Shown here: in pieces, positions 20,870 to 31,675 of the stretch
Layout: every line of letters starts with the position of its first letter
Numbering within the stretch: the first letter of the stretch is position 1
From: Metridium senile
Lineage: Eukaryota > Cnidaria > Anthozoa > Actiniaria > Metridiidae
Direction of reading: 5' to 3'
Assembly (NCBI GenBank): GCA_949775045.1
Contig: OX459102.1
Span: forward strand, 722,501-786,500
DNA length: 64,000 nt
The notes under the pieces: generated by a model
Told to the model about the DNA's origin: nothing
Databases searched by the model: none
What the model saw: the letters and a program-made list of their open reading frames with translations, nothing else
Program-made: the position numbers and the translations under genes

Positions 20870-21060
20870 TTAAATTGTCTCGGCATGCCCTGTGGGTTGT
20901 AAGCTGTTTCCCTTTCACATTAACATCATTGAAGACTTGAAATGTGCCTATGAAAGGTACATTAGTATAGTTTTTCTAATCTTAGAATGTAAACCAGCTG
21001 TGTATATCGTAAAGCTTAAAGGTACTCATTTAATGAATAGTATAGTTTTTCTAATATTTT
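20870..21060. repeat. Dispersed repeat, left copy
   Basis: TCTCGGCATGCCCTGTG, CTGTTTCCCTTTCACAT and AGTATAGTTTTTCTAAT recur at 29060-29140 and 29640-29790, on the other side of the retrotransposon. Confidence 0.7.
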
Positions 21061-21160
21061 ATTTCCTACTTTTCCTCTTCCCTCCTCCCCTCCCCAACTC
21101 GCCCCCAATCCCCGCTCGCTCGTTTTATTAAAGTTAAAATTTTCTGAATCCGGAGGGAAA

Positions 21161-21229
21161 AGTAATCTATTTCATAACACTCTCCTTCATGTTCAGTTGA
21201 AATAAGGAATGGGTAAAAATATTGAATCA
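21161..21229 (-). repeat. Split direct repeat B2
   Basis: Starts AGTAATCTATTTCATAAC and ends AAAAATATTGAATCA; matches B1 at 21486-21554 over its whole length. Confidence 0.9.
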
Positions 21230-21314
21230 GCGGCCAAAGGCAAACTATAGCAATTTGCCTTTGGTGGCGGGTCCATACGACCACGCGAGACATGTCGGGG
21301 TGGGAGGGTGGGTC

Positions 21315-21489
21315 GTTTTCTAGTGGGTCCGCCGCGCTGATCAATCAACTGAACGAGCAGAGAGTGTTCTCTCGCATTTATAATGCCCCCCTACATTCCT
21401 CACGGGCCTATTCTATCCGTATTTCATCGTGTATAAACAATAATTCTATTATTTCATCTTCGCATCTCATTAGAGTATTAAGAATAGTA
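21315..21489 (-). repeat. Split direct repeat A2
   Basis: GTTTTCTAGTGGGTCCGCCG ... ATTAAGAATAGTA. Matches A1 at 27973-28147 without a visible difference. Confidence 0.92.
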
Positions 21490-21554
21490 ATCTATTTCAT
21501 AACACTCTCCTTCATGTTCAGTTGAAATAAGGAATGGGTAAAAATATTGAATCA
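21486..21554 (-). repeat. Split direct repeat B1
   Basis: Overlaps A2 by four bases (AGTA), as expected at a B1-A2 junction. Confidence 0.9.
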
Positions 21555-21693
21555 CGCTACCTAGGTCTATCTATGCATCATTTATAATTATACCACATTT
21601 CACACTAATATCATCTCACACCAGAATACCCCCAATCCTCATATCCCCTATCCTTTAATTTTATACCCAAAGCTATAACTCTCCTGGGCTGTC

Positions 21694-23029
21694 TCATTTT
21701 TTCCTTTTATTCGTGGTTTCCATTGGGAAAGCGCTCACAAAACGTTTCAGTTCATTAATGTCTTGCCATGGTTGGATAGTATTTACAGTTCCACTTGACG
21801 CTAGCTTGCCCGACGCACCCGATGGGTTTAACACCTTAGCTAACTGTAAATAATACAATGCAGTATGGCAACGATTCCACCCCACATGATTTCAGACAGG
21901 TCTGCACCTGTCACTGAGGGCTAAGGTGATGGCGCATCCAGATCTAAAGCCATGTAGTGTTTCACCTTCATTTATACCCATCTCATCGAGGTATCCCTTT
22001 AATCGGGCTTCAGCTGTTGATGATGTCAACGGAGCGTCTACAATGCCCTGCGCTGACGTCGTTGGCCGGAACAGATAGTCCCGGGCAAGATCAACGCGCA
22101 TTTGCCTGGCAATATCTGTTTATTGTTCAATAGCCCTTATAGGGCAGATAGCAGTTTGGGGTTTTTTTCTAATTCCGAAAACATTATGATCTCCGTCTCG
22201 TAATGTTTTACCCCAGATGTGGTTGAATAGTAACCCATCATCGTTTGGGAAGCGTAAAATTTCCGGGACTTTCACTCGACCCAGATCCCCTGGTCGGTCC
22301 CCACTAAAGAAAGCTGTCTTGAAGTAAGCCTGATCACGTGCAATTATAAATCGCTCTATGGGTTTATTCACCTTCTCCAATTTACGTTGTAAATGCAGTG
22401 ACAATTGCGTAAGCTTGTCGACAAAGAAAGGCGTTGCTTGCTTAGGTGTAACTCTAGCCTGGAGCTGTTCCGCTGTAACTAAACGAAGATAGTCTTTGAC
22501 GCATTTATCCGCTGCCGGATTTCCTAGCCCTAATCTCTTATCCCATTCTCCATCTCGACCCATCGTATGGAAAATTGCTCTCAGTTTGCCGATATATGAA
22601 TCCACCGTCTTATAAGATAGGCGCATTGGGCAACCACAAGGGTGTTTTCCTTTATCTCCTATAAATTGACAACTATTTATGTGTACTTGCGTTCTACCAT
22701 TGCGGTCCTTTTAGATTAAGAAACGGCATATGTCCCGCGGGGTTAAAGTAGCAAGGGTTACGTTTCCCTGCAAAGCCGCTACAAACTCTTCAAGTTCTTT
22801 TTGCAATGAATCCTTTAATTTGTTTTGCATAACTGGTTGCGCGATCGTAATTCAAAAGTTGCTGTAGCCGCTCATCGATGACATCCAAATCTATATCTAC
22901 GTGATCCACCCTTTGCCAAGATATCACCTTTCTCTTATATCCACAGCGCTGACAAAAACGAAAGTCTACGTCATTTGCGTGGCCACATTTTGGGCATCGT
23001 ACTGAAAGGATGAACAATTTTGCCACCAT
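21694..23029 (-). pseudogene. Tyrosine recombinase of the Ngaro-type element
   Basis: From the N-terminus: a zinc ribbon (CPKCGHANDVDFRFCQRCGY, 22940-23000), an SAM-like region (22400-22626), the first catalytic Arg in FFSGDRPGDLG (near 22300), the HGFR motif (H-x-x-R, near 21950) and a C-terminal ALYYLQL that supplies the nucleophilic Tyr. In-frame stops near 22120 and 21892 fall on either side of the H-x-x-R block, and the N-terminal zinc ribbon is out of frame with the rest. The enzyme would resolve the circular cDNA into the chromosome; this copy cannot. Confidence 0.88.
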
Positions 23030-23039
23030 GGGAAGGTCC

Positions 23040-23160
23040 TACAATACAACGTATTATATAACAGTTATTTTCTTTATTCTTATGTTGTTACATACTAGTT
23101 ATTTATCATAAATATGCAATAATATGCAATAATATTGTTGTTATCTTCGTTATTCTCTGA
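23040..23160. other. Spacer between RT/RNase H and recombinase
   Basis: AT-rich, no feature seen. Confidence 0.4.
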
Positions 23161-23218
23161 TTACCCATCGATTGTCCTACACTGTCTATATACATATATA
23201 CCCAATCGGGTTCTGCAG

Positions 23219-25253
23219 TCATAATGGTTTAAAAGCAAACGCCCAAAGATCGCCTGGTAGGGATTTATGCGGGAACCAACCGTTCTTGGAGGGAGCGAGA
23301 ATAGCTTTCTCATCACCTTTTGCGGCCAGCTTATGTTTCTTAGTTGATTTGCACCATAATAAGGGCCACCAAAACTTCCTGGGATAAACATCCAAAACTA
23401 CCACTGTGCAACTTAGTGCATATTCCTGAAGGAGAGACAACACTGGCCCGACAAGTGCCAGAGGCGGAAACACATAAGGTCGTTTCAAGATACTACCACG
23501 CTGGGCTAGATCTTGAGCAAAGACATTAACGCCAGCCGAACCTGGAGACGGCCAAGGAGTAAAATGGGGGAGGTCGTGGCCGGATCTGTTCTTCATCACA
23601 TTGGAATCCAATGACATCAAATCACATGTATGTCCCTCTTTCTCCCCAAAGATGTTCTCCACATATCGCCACGTGTTATATGCTAGCCGACTGTCAAGCA
23701 TAGAAATTCGGAAATTCGAGATGGGAGGTCGGCTGGGTTAGCACTGCTTGGGATGTAAAGCAGCTGGAGTAACACGTTCAACCTCACGGTGGTGTGGAAA
23801 AGCTTCTTGAGAGCTGTGTTTAAGGGTGCACTCCTGCCTCCTTGGTTGTTCAATGCGTTTATTACAACCTGACTGTCCACCATCGCATCTACTCTGGCAT
23901 TTCGTAAAACATCTCCACATGAACATAACAGCTTATCAAGTGCTATGGCCTCCTTAACGGCAATATCCCACCCTTTTTCTTCTGCAGACCAATAATCTGA
24001 TATCTCTTTCTGTACAGGAGACAAGACGCAAGACGCTGAAGAGTTTTGACGTTCACGGTATGTGCTGTAAGGACGGTTTTAACCAGTGATATAAATTTAC
24101 ATCGTTTTTTTCAGGTATCAAGCGAAAACATTGTTTCTGAGAGTCAACCAAAAAACCGAGGTACAGTACTTTTCTTTGAGGTGTTAGTATTAACTTCGCA
24201 AGACCCAGGAAATAACCAAGCTGTATTAGGTGAAAAGCCACCAAGAATAAGGCCGACTCGGCTGCAGACCGCATACGATCCTCATGATTCGTCATGGTAG
24301 CATATACCCCTGTATCAAATGGAACTTGTAATTGTCCATTATGCCTGTCATCAATATAAAGTGAGCAAGGGACACCAATTGATGAAAATAATGGCCATCA
24401 ATCCAGTCGTATTATATATGTACGGGGAGATTTTCCACCCAAATGGGATAGTATTATAGGAGAAATACCATCCCCCCCACTGCATACCAAAGAAAGTACG
24501 GCTGTCGTTGGTCAGCATTATATGATCGTATCCGGATTTGTCGTCCAACACCGTCTGAAACGAATCCTTGCCCACGTAGCGAGTTACGTCGGTTAGTTTG
24601 TCCAACGTAAATGGCTTGTCTTGCATCCATAGATTAACATATCTCGCGTCTAAGCAGAGACGTGGTTTTGACGGTTCGACTGTCAGTGGGAGGACAATAT
24701 GTGGCGCTTCTACCTCTTCTACCTTCCCAAGTAAAGATATTGCTCCTGTTTTCATCCGGTCAAGAAGCGTAGACTGTATGTATTCTGTAAATGGCTTACA
24801 CGATGCGTTATTCTTGAATATCCTTGTTGGCGGGCGATCAGAATCATAATCTATACCCTTAAAAGTACCTTTAAATCGTCGGAAGAACGACCAGATAGAT
24901 ACCTTGTTTCTGATCCATCCAAGGACTTCATCCTGGCTCGCTCCAGGACATTTTTGTGCTAACGCCTCCCATTGTGTTGCATGAGCCTGTAACTCTCCCG
25001 CTTTAAAGCATTTTGGGTCCCGGAAGCATAAACTTGTTACTCTACCACCAGTTTCTCCCTTTTGTACTAATAGGACCCTCCTATGTATCCCATCATTTGC
25101 TGTCATTTCATCTGCGACTGTAACGGGATTTCCCCGATAATCCACCCAACTTGTCACATTCTTTTCTTGTTCTCCTCCCATTAGACATCTATCAAATTGG
25201 ACATTTTTTTTCCCATTGGGGAAATTGCGCACCATAGGATAAGGAAAAGGCAT
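23219..25253 (-). pseudogene. Reverse transcriptase/RNase H of the Ngaro-type element
   Basis: The 300-codon ORF 24351-25253 holds RT fingers and palm (PRLCLDARYVNLWMQ, SFQTVLDDKSGYDHI, IPFGWKISPYIY). The catalytic LYIDD box follows near 24345 in another frame, so a frameshift lies at about 24390. The RT connection (24053-24295) and RNase H-like part (AVKEAIALDKLL, DSQVVINALNNQGG; 23683-24024) and a downstream domain (23219-23701) are again in shifted or broken frames. Confidence 0.85.
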
Positions 25254-25379
25254 TTAGAGTGGCGAAGAGGAAAATCCCGCACAGTCAGCAGCGAAATGAC
25301 AGCATTGACCCAGTTAAACCGGGGGGGTTATTTTAGATACCCTTTTTCAATACTGCTAAAACTCTGTGACTGTCACCAA

Positions 25380-25850
25380 TAAAACACTCATATATATATT
25401 TTTTTTTTTTACTGCTTTATTGTTATATTAGATCAAGTATAATGTATCATAATCGACTACAAATCCTTTTTACAAACAAATGAAGGTACTTATGAGTCCC
25501 GTACCATCCGCTGTATAACTACATGTCATAAATCCTTTAGTATTACAATTTATAAATGTATGCAACAAATTTTCATTACACTTCAGTTGTCAGTATGTAT
25601 AAATATCCCCGTACATCTAATTAAACCAGCATATACGCTACATTACACTATGTAACTCTGCCCACTAATTATTCAAGTCAAACTGTATTACACCCGTACT
25701 ACCCCTAGAATATGCTTATGTTTTTTCCTTCATCATATTCCTTACACATGACAACGAACACATAGAAAATACTTCACTTTACTATACTCAGTGATAGTCA
25801 TCCAACGATTCACAATTTAATCTGCTTCCCTAATGCGTGGGAATATTTCA
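25380..25850. other. Non-coding part of the Ngaro-type element
   Basis: AT-rich sequence between the RT start and the internal satellite. Nothing recognisable. Confidence 0.4.
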
Positions 25851-25854
25851 ATTC

Positions 25855-27482
25855 TGTGTACCATGTAATCGTAGTCATTCAAAAAACACACACCGAAGCA
25901 ATCATTCTACACTTGTCTCCTCCCTGTACACGGGAAAACTTAATTTTATGTACTATTATAGTCATCCAACGAACACTCGCCGAAGCAATCATTCTACACT
26001 TGTCTCCTCCCTGTACACGGGAAAACTTAATTTTATGTACTATTATAGTCATCCAACGAACACTCGCCGAAGCAATCATTCTACACTTGTCTCCTCCCTG
26101 TACACGGGAAAACTTAATTTTATGTACTATTATAGTCATCCAACGAACACTCGCCGAAGCAATCATTCTACACTTGTCTCCTCCCTGTACACGGGAAAAC
26201 TTAATTTTATGTACTATTATAGTCATCCAACGAACACTCGCCGAAGGAATCATTCTACAATAGTCTGCCTCCCTGTACGCGGGAAAATCATTACTTTTAT
26301 GTACTATTATAGTCATCGAACGAACACTCGCCGAAGGAATCATTCTACAATAGTCTGCCTCCCTGTTCACGGGAAAATCTTTCACTTTTATGTACTATTA
26401 TAGTCATCGAACGAACACTCGCCGAAGGAATCATTCTACAATAGTCTGCCTCCCTGTTCACGGGAAAATCTTTCACTTTTATGTACTATTATAGTCATCC
26501 AACGAACACTCGCCGAAGGAATCATTCTACAATAGTCTGCCTCCCTGTACGCGGGAAAATCATTACTTTTATGTACTATTATAGTCATCCAACGAACACT
26601 CGCCGAAGGAATCATTCTACAATAGTCTGCCTCCCTGTTCACGGGAAAATCATTCACTTTTATGTACTATTATAGTCATCGAACGAACACTCGCCGAAGG
26701 AATCATTCTACACTTGTCTCCTCCCTGTACACGGGAAAACTTAATTTTATGTACTATTATAGTCATCCAACGAACACTCGCCGAAGCAATCATTCTACAC
26801 TTGTCTCCTCCCTGTACACGGGAAAACTTAATTTTATGTACTATTATAGTCATCCAACGAACACTCGCCGAAGGAATCATTCTACAATAGTCTGCCTCCC
26901 TGTACGCGGGAAAATCATTACTTTTATGTACTATTATAGTCATCGAACGAACACTCGCCGAAGGAATCATTCTACAATAGTCTGCCTCCCTGTTCACGGG
27001 AAAATCTTTCACTTTTATGTACTATTATAGTCATCGAACGAACACTCGCCGAAGGAATCATTCTACAATAGTCTGCCTCCCTGTTCACGGGAAAATCTTT
27101 CACTTTTATGTACTATTATAGTCATCCAACGAACACTCGCCGAAGGAATCATTCTACAATAGTCTGCCTCCCTGTACGCGGGAAAATCATTACTTTTATG
27201 TACTATTATAGTCATCCAACGAACACTCGCCGAAGGAATCATTCTACAATAGTCTGCCTCCCTGTTCACGGGAAAATCATTCACTTTTATGTACTATTAT
27301 AGTCATCGAACGAACACTCGCCGAAGGAATCATTCTACAATAGTCTGCCTCCCTGTACGCGGGAAAATCATTACTTTTATGTACTATTATAGTCATCGAA
27401 CGAACACTCACCGAAGGAATCATTCTACAATAGTCTGCCTCCCTGTTCACGGGAAAATCATTCACTTTTATGTACTATTATA
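25855..27482. repeat. 87-91 bp satellite inside the Ngaro-type element
   Basis: About 18 units containing ATAGTCATCCAACGAACACT and CGCCGAAG. Two unit classes alternate: an 87-bp class (CACTTGTCTCCTCCCTGTAC) and a 90-91 bp class (AATAGTCTGCCTCCCTGT). A block of several units is repeated at a 627-bp offset (26436 and 27063 copies). Long ORFs on both strands are repeat artefacts. Confidence 0.94.
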
Positions 27483-27748
27483 AACTCATCATATACGCTA
27501 TAGAAAACCCAGACTATAAGATAAGCTAAACTCTAGTTAAAAATAAATTACTATCTTAAGCGTTACCCACGTGCACGACGCTTGTTGAAGGCACTCAAGC
27601 TTATCAGGAATATGCAAAAACATTTTAGTTAAGAATAATCTTTGTTATCTGAATAGTCCGTTGATTTAGAAATAACGCTTCATGTACAAGTTTGCAATAA
27701 AAGTACTCGATTCAGTCCTTAATAAACTAGGATATATACATCAATGAG

Positions 27749-28006
27749 TCAACTTGTACCGTAAAACTTGGGTTTTAAATGTAATATATTTACTTGAGTC
27801 GCTGCTGGCTGAGCTTGGGCGGCTGCTTCGATGGCCGGCGCATGTTCTGCTTGCTGTATCGGAGCTGGTGGTTCTTGTCCTTCGCCTACTACTGGCGCTG
27901 CGGGAACTTGTATTTCTCCAGCTTCGTCGTCTGACATTTCTCGCGTGGTCGTTCTTGAACACAGTACTAAGAGTTTTCTAGTGGGTCCGCCGCGCTGATC
28001 AATCAA
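27749..28006 (-). pseudogene. ORF1 (gag-like) fragment of the Ngaro-type element
   Basis: 85 codons starting within A1: MIDQRGGPTRKLL, then an acidic, Ala/Pro/Gln-rich region (MSDDEAGEIQVPAAPVV). Position at the 5' end fits ORF1. It is cut short before the internal satellite. No domain recognised. Confidence 0.5.
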
Positions 28007-28147
28007 CTGAACGAGCAGAGAGTGTTCTCTCGCATTTATAATGCCCCCCTACATTCCTCACGGGCCTATTCTATCCGTATTTCATCGTGTATAAACAATA
28101 ATTCTATTATTTCATCTTCGCATCTCATTAGAGTATTAAGAATAGTA
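27973..28147 (-). repeat. Split direct repeat A1 (5' end of the element)
   Basis: 175 bp, same length as and visually identical to A2. Outer boundary at AATAGTA, next to GGGACTGCTCGC. Confidence 0.92.
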
Positions 28148-28385
28148 GGGACTGCTCGCAGTCTAAACAACAACCGGTATATCGATCTTCTATCTAAAAA
28201 CACTACTACTATTCTATTCTACTATTATACAATTTTTCTATATTGAAGGAATTGTGTTGTGAGTCTCATTGCATAATAATTTTTATGACTTCTATGAGAT
28301 TCATTTTAGTATTTCCAAGGGCAGTATCCTGCCAAATCTATTTTTAGTCCTGCCAAATCTATTTTTAGTAACACTCGCACACGGA

Positions 28386-28637
28386 TACACCTATTTCAAA
28401 AAACGTTGTCAGAAGGAGATCTGAATCTGCAATCTGAGACTGAAATGAAGTCAGGAAATTGCGTACTGCAAAAACCAGGCCTGGCCCTGTTTTTCGTTTT
28501 TTGCGCTTAGCACCTTCAGATTTATATTTACCGTCGCCATATCCGAAGCCAGAAAGTGCACGCAATGAGAAAACTGCCGTACCCCAGAACTCATTTCGGT
28601 CTCAGATCTCCTTCTGACAACGTTAATTGGCTTTGTA
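28386..28637. mobile_element. MITE, TACACCTATTTC termini, subtype 2
   Basis: Left TACACCTATTTCAAAAAACG then GTTGTCAGAAGGAGATC; right end has the complement GATCTCCTTCTGACAACG. Shares outer ends but not the interior with 2941-3409. Confidence 0.75.
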
Positions 28638-28639
28638 TA

Positions 28640-29040
28640 AACAAAACGATCACAACCCGGAATATACATGATGAATATTGCTCTAACTACAATAAGGAAT
28701 AAAAATTGACTCATTGCTGATGTTAAATACGGTTTATACAAGATTGTTGCAAATAGTATTATTGTTGTACTTTGTCGACGCTCATTATCGTTGCTAATTA
28801 TGCAAAAATGATCGTCAAAAAACAGCCAATTCAGGCAATTTTAATCGACTGTAGCAACTTTAAAACACAAAAACCTACAATTTTTTATTTTGAGTGGTCT
28901 CTATTTCAGAGTCGTCGAATTAGCATATTTGCCTTCTCGCATAATAATTCAAATTTCTCCAAAACGAAAACAATTTTTTTTAAACTAAGCTCACAGGAGT
29001 TCTCATAACATGATAGGGTATCGATAGGGTATACGAAATC
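28640..29040. other. Stretch with no recognised gene
   Basis: Short ORFs only; nothing recognisable. Confidence 0.4.
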
Positions 29041-29049
29041 GGCTCTAAA

Positions 29050-29800
29050 TTGTATTCAATTTCTCTCGGCATGCCCTGTGTGTTGTATTTAAAGCTGTTT
29101 CCCTTTCACATAACAATCATTGAAGGCTTGAAATGTGCTAACGTAATTAAATGTTTTCTTTTTTTTATAACTATATGTCAGATATTTGATAATTGTTTTT
29201 CGTATTTGTATACCTAATATATAGTTTATTCATTATAACTTCATTATAACTATTAATTTTAGATTATAATTGCCATTGTTTCTGTGACCTGTAAATATTA
29301 CTGTTTTGTATTTAGAGTAAGGGTGTTTGATACTAGTGTTAACCCTAGGGGTTGTTTATCAAACACCTTCCACTTTCCTATATTATCTTAATTTCTTGTT
29401 TGTAAATTTATTGTGTGGAAAATAAAACCATGAACCATACTCGTTTAGAGCAGATTTCGTATAACTGTGAAAAGTTACGGCGCCTAACACGGACACGTCA
29501 CGGAAATAACGACATCCTATGAACCAATCACAACGCGCTCGATCAATGCTCGTCCAATGAGAATGCTCAGTCGACACCGCACGTCCACGGTCACGGCACT
29601 GGACGGACAATACCGTAAGTTTTGCACACTCATGCGAAAACGACTCTAATGAATAGTATAGTTTTTCTAATATTAGAGTGTCAACCAGCTGTGTATATTG
29701 TAAAGCTTGTTTAAAGGTACTCATCTAATGAATAGTATAGTTTTTCTAATATTAGAGTGTCAACCAGCTGTGTAAATCGTAAAGCTTGTTTGCACCTGTA
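29050..29800. repeat. Dispersed repeat, right copy in pieces
   Basis: 29060-29140 and a tandem pair at 29640-29790 (GTATAGTTTTTCTAATATTAG ... AACCAGCTGTGTA) match 20870-21060. Unrelated sequence lies between. Confidence 0.7.
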
Positions 29801-30400
29801 GATGTGAAGAAAGAATAAAAGCTCACTAACTGTGAGTGTAATTTCATCAATTCTTTTCATTCAAATGATCAATGACATTGCTTATGACCACAACACTTGT
29901 CTATATAAAGCAGTTTGTTAGTAACTACAGAATGTACAAGTCAAGAAAACTTCATTGCACAATGAGTAGCAAGTGATGAGGTGAGTCAGGTTAATGTTGT
30001 TATGTAGTTGCCGTTTAATTTCAACTTATCTCAATTGGATTGCTCAACTAGGAAGTACAAGTTTTAACGGGGAATAATCTATTACAATTCATTCAAAATA
30101 CGACATAAAACACATAAATGATGATTGGATGATTTCAATGATATGTCATTTCAGTATTAAAAAAATACTTGCTAGAATTCAAGAAATTAAATATAAAATA
30201 ATACAATACAATACTCTGCTAAGTATTTAGACGGTTTCTACAGATAGAACTTTATATTAATATAGTTAAATACAGTTTGTAAGTTTATGCCGTAATTGAT
30301 TAGAACATTTTAGTTAATTATGCTAGAATTGAGATTGAACGGTTGCCATCTCTGTGAAATTTGTCCATTTTTAGTGCTAGAGATTGCAGCCATCAAATTA
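29800..30400. other. Stretch with no recognised gene
   Basis: AT-rich, nothing seen in either strand. Confidence 0.4.
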
Positions 30401-30407
30401 ACTGCGG

Positions 30408-30649
30408 TTTTCATTAACCCGTGAAACAAAGTGTATTAATTAAAGTGAAATAGTCAAATAAGAATAGAGTGGTTTTCATTAATCCGTGAAACACACTTTA
30501 GCGTAATATGCTTTATTACACTTTATTACACTTTAACTTTAACTTTGTGTTTTATAATCATTTGTTCAATAGCATCTATTACACATTAATACACTTTATT
30601 ACTCTTTCCCTATTACACTTTGTTTCACGGGTTAATGAAAACCACTCTA
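30408..30649. mobile_element. AACCCGTGAAACA-type MITE with adjacent partial copy
   Basis: 30464-30649 has facing ends AGAGTGGTTTTCATTAATCC and the complement ending TGAAAACCACTCT. A single end of the same family lies at 30408-30440. Confidence 0.8.
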
Positions 30650-30762
30650 AAAGAACGTAATGAAATTAGAGTGTATTAAAGAGTAACACACAAAAAAGTG
30701 TGTTTCACGAGTCAATGAGGCGGGTACTAGTTGGTCAACTATAAATAAAATGTTCTTTATGT

Positions 30763-31198
30763 TGAAGTGCATATGACATGAAATTTATTGTGGTCGTTTC
30801 TAGAAGAAGGATAGGTGCTTAATGCGATTCCGATATCGAAATCACGATTAAAAGAACCAAGAACCATTTTATATGGTGGTATAGGGTTAGCGTTGCAAAC
30901 AAAATGACGTCACAAGGCCTAGCCAATGGTCATTTTTCAAGGCATATAGCACAATTTCAAAACGAAAATAGCGCTTACAAATATGTTTTCATTAATCATG
31001 CTATATGCTTTGAAAAACGCTTTCAGTGCGAGACGAAATGAACATGTGACTAGGCCCTGTGACGTCATTTTGTTTGCAACGCTAACCCTATACCACCATA
31101 TAAAATGGCTCTTGGTTCTTTTAATCGTGATTTCGATTTAGCACCTATCCTTCTTCTAGAAACGACCACAAAAAAATTCATGTCATATGCACTTTAAA
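30763..31198. mobile_element. MITE with about 150-bp inverted termini
   Basis: Ends TTGAAGTGCATATGACATGAA and its complement. The arms contain GACGTCA and GTGGTATAGGGTTAGCG blocks in mirror order. Interior about 90 bp. Confidence 0.85.
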
Positions 31199-31391
31199 TG
31201 TGTGAGGTTGATGTGCAAGTTTAGTACCCGGGGGTGGGGGGTACTCCGGGGAAAAGGTGCTGGGGATGCTCGTCGGAAATTTTCAAAAATACCCCTAAAA
31301 GATACGTACCGGAAGTCTTTTAAAAAGGGCGTGGATGGATGAATTTTACCCCCAAAGAGATATCACATTAATTGATTATATTAATATACGT

Positions 31392-31516
<125 letters not shown>

Positions 31517-31587
31517 CGCTCTATTCGTACACTCCCCTGTAGAACTAATGTATATTCTTGTGTCATAAGCTAAAGAATCAGCCAAGT

Positions 31588-31675
31588 ATGATGTATTGCT
31601 GTCTAGTGGTAGTGATTGTCTTATCACTATCAACAATAACTACATCAATAGGGACAAGGGGTAACATCACGCAAG
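31588..31675 (+). CDS. Kinase gene exon 1: signal peptide
   Basis: ATG ATG then MMYCCLVVVIVLSLSTITTS, a typical hydrophobic signal core, and GTRGNITQ. Ends in phase 1 at donor GTATGT, matching the phase of the first CUB exon 9.8 kb away. No other in-phase upstream exon was found in between. Of the two ATGs the first is taken; the second changes nothing of note. Confidence 0.7.

Larger units (their letters stand above)
21161..28147 (-). mobile_element. Ngaro-type (DIRS order) tyrosine-recombinase retrotransposon, dead copy
   Basis: Read on the minus strand the order is A1 (27973-28147), gag-like ORF, satellite, RT/RNase H, tyrosine recombinase, B1 (21486-21554), A2 (21315-21489), B2 (21161-21229). 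A1/A2 (175 bp) and B1/B2 (69 bp) look identical by eye. This split direct repeat arrangement is diagnostic of Ngaro-type elements, which integrate through a recombinase rather than an integrase and leave no target duplication. An 85-bp spacer separates A2 from B2. All coding regions carry stops or frameshifts. Confidence 0.9.

Noticed and set aside
21892..22626. Bacterial integrase or phage insertion
   Set aside because: The recombinase is linked to RT, RNase H and split direct repeats, and has the zinc ribbon of Ngaro/DIRS recombinases; no bacterial context.
25837..27483. Repeat-protein ORFs on both strands (e.g. 188 and 168 codons)
   Set aside because: The 87-90 bp satellite unit is a multiple of three and stop-free in several frames on both strands, so openness is expected without coding.
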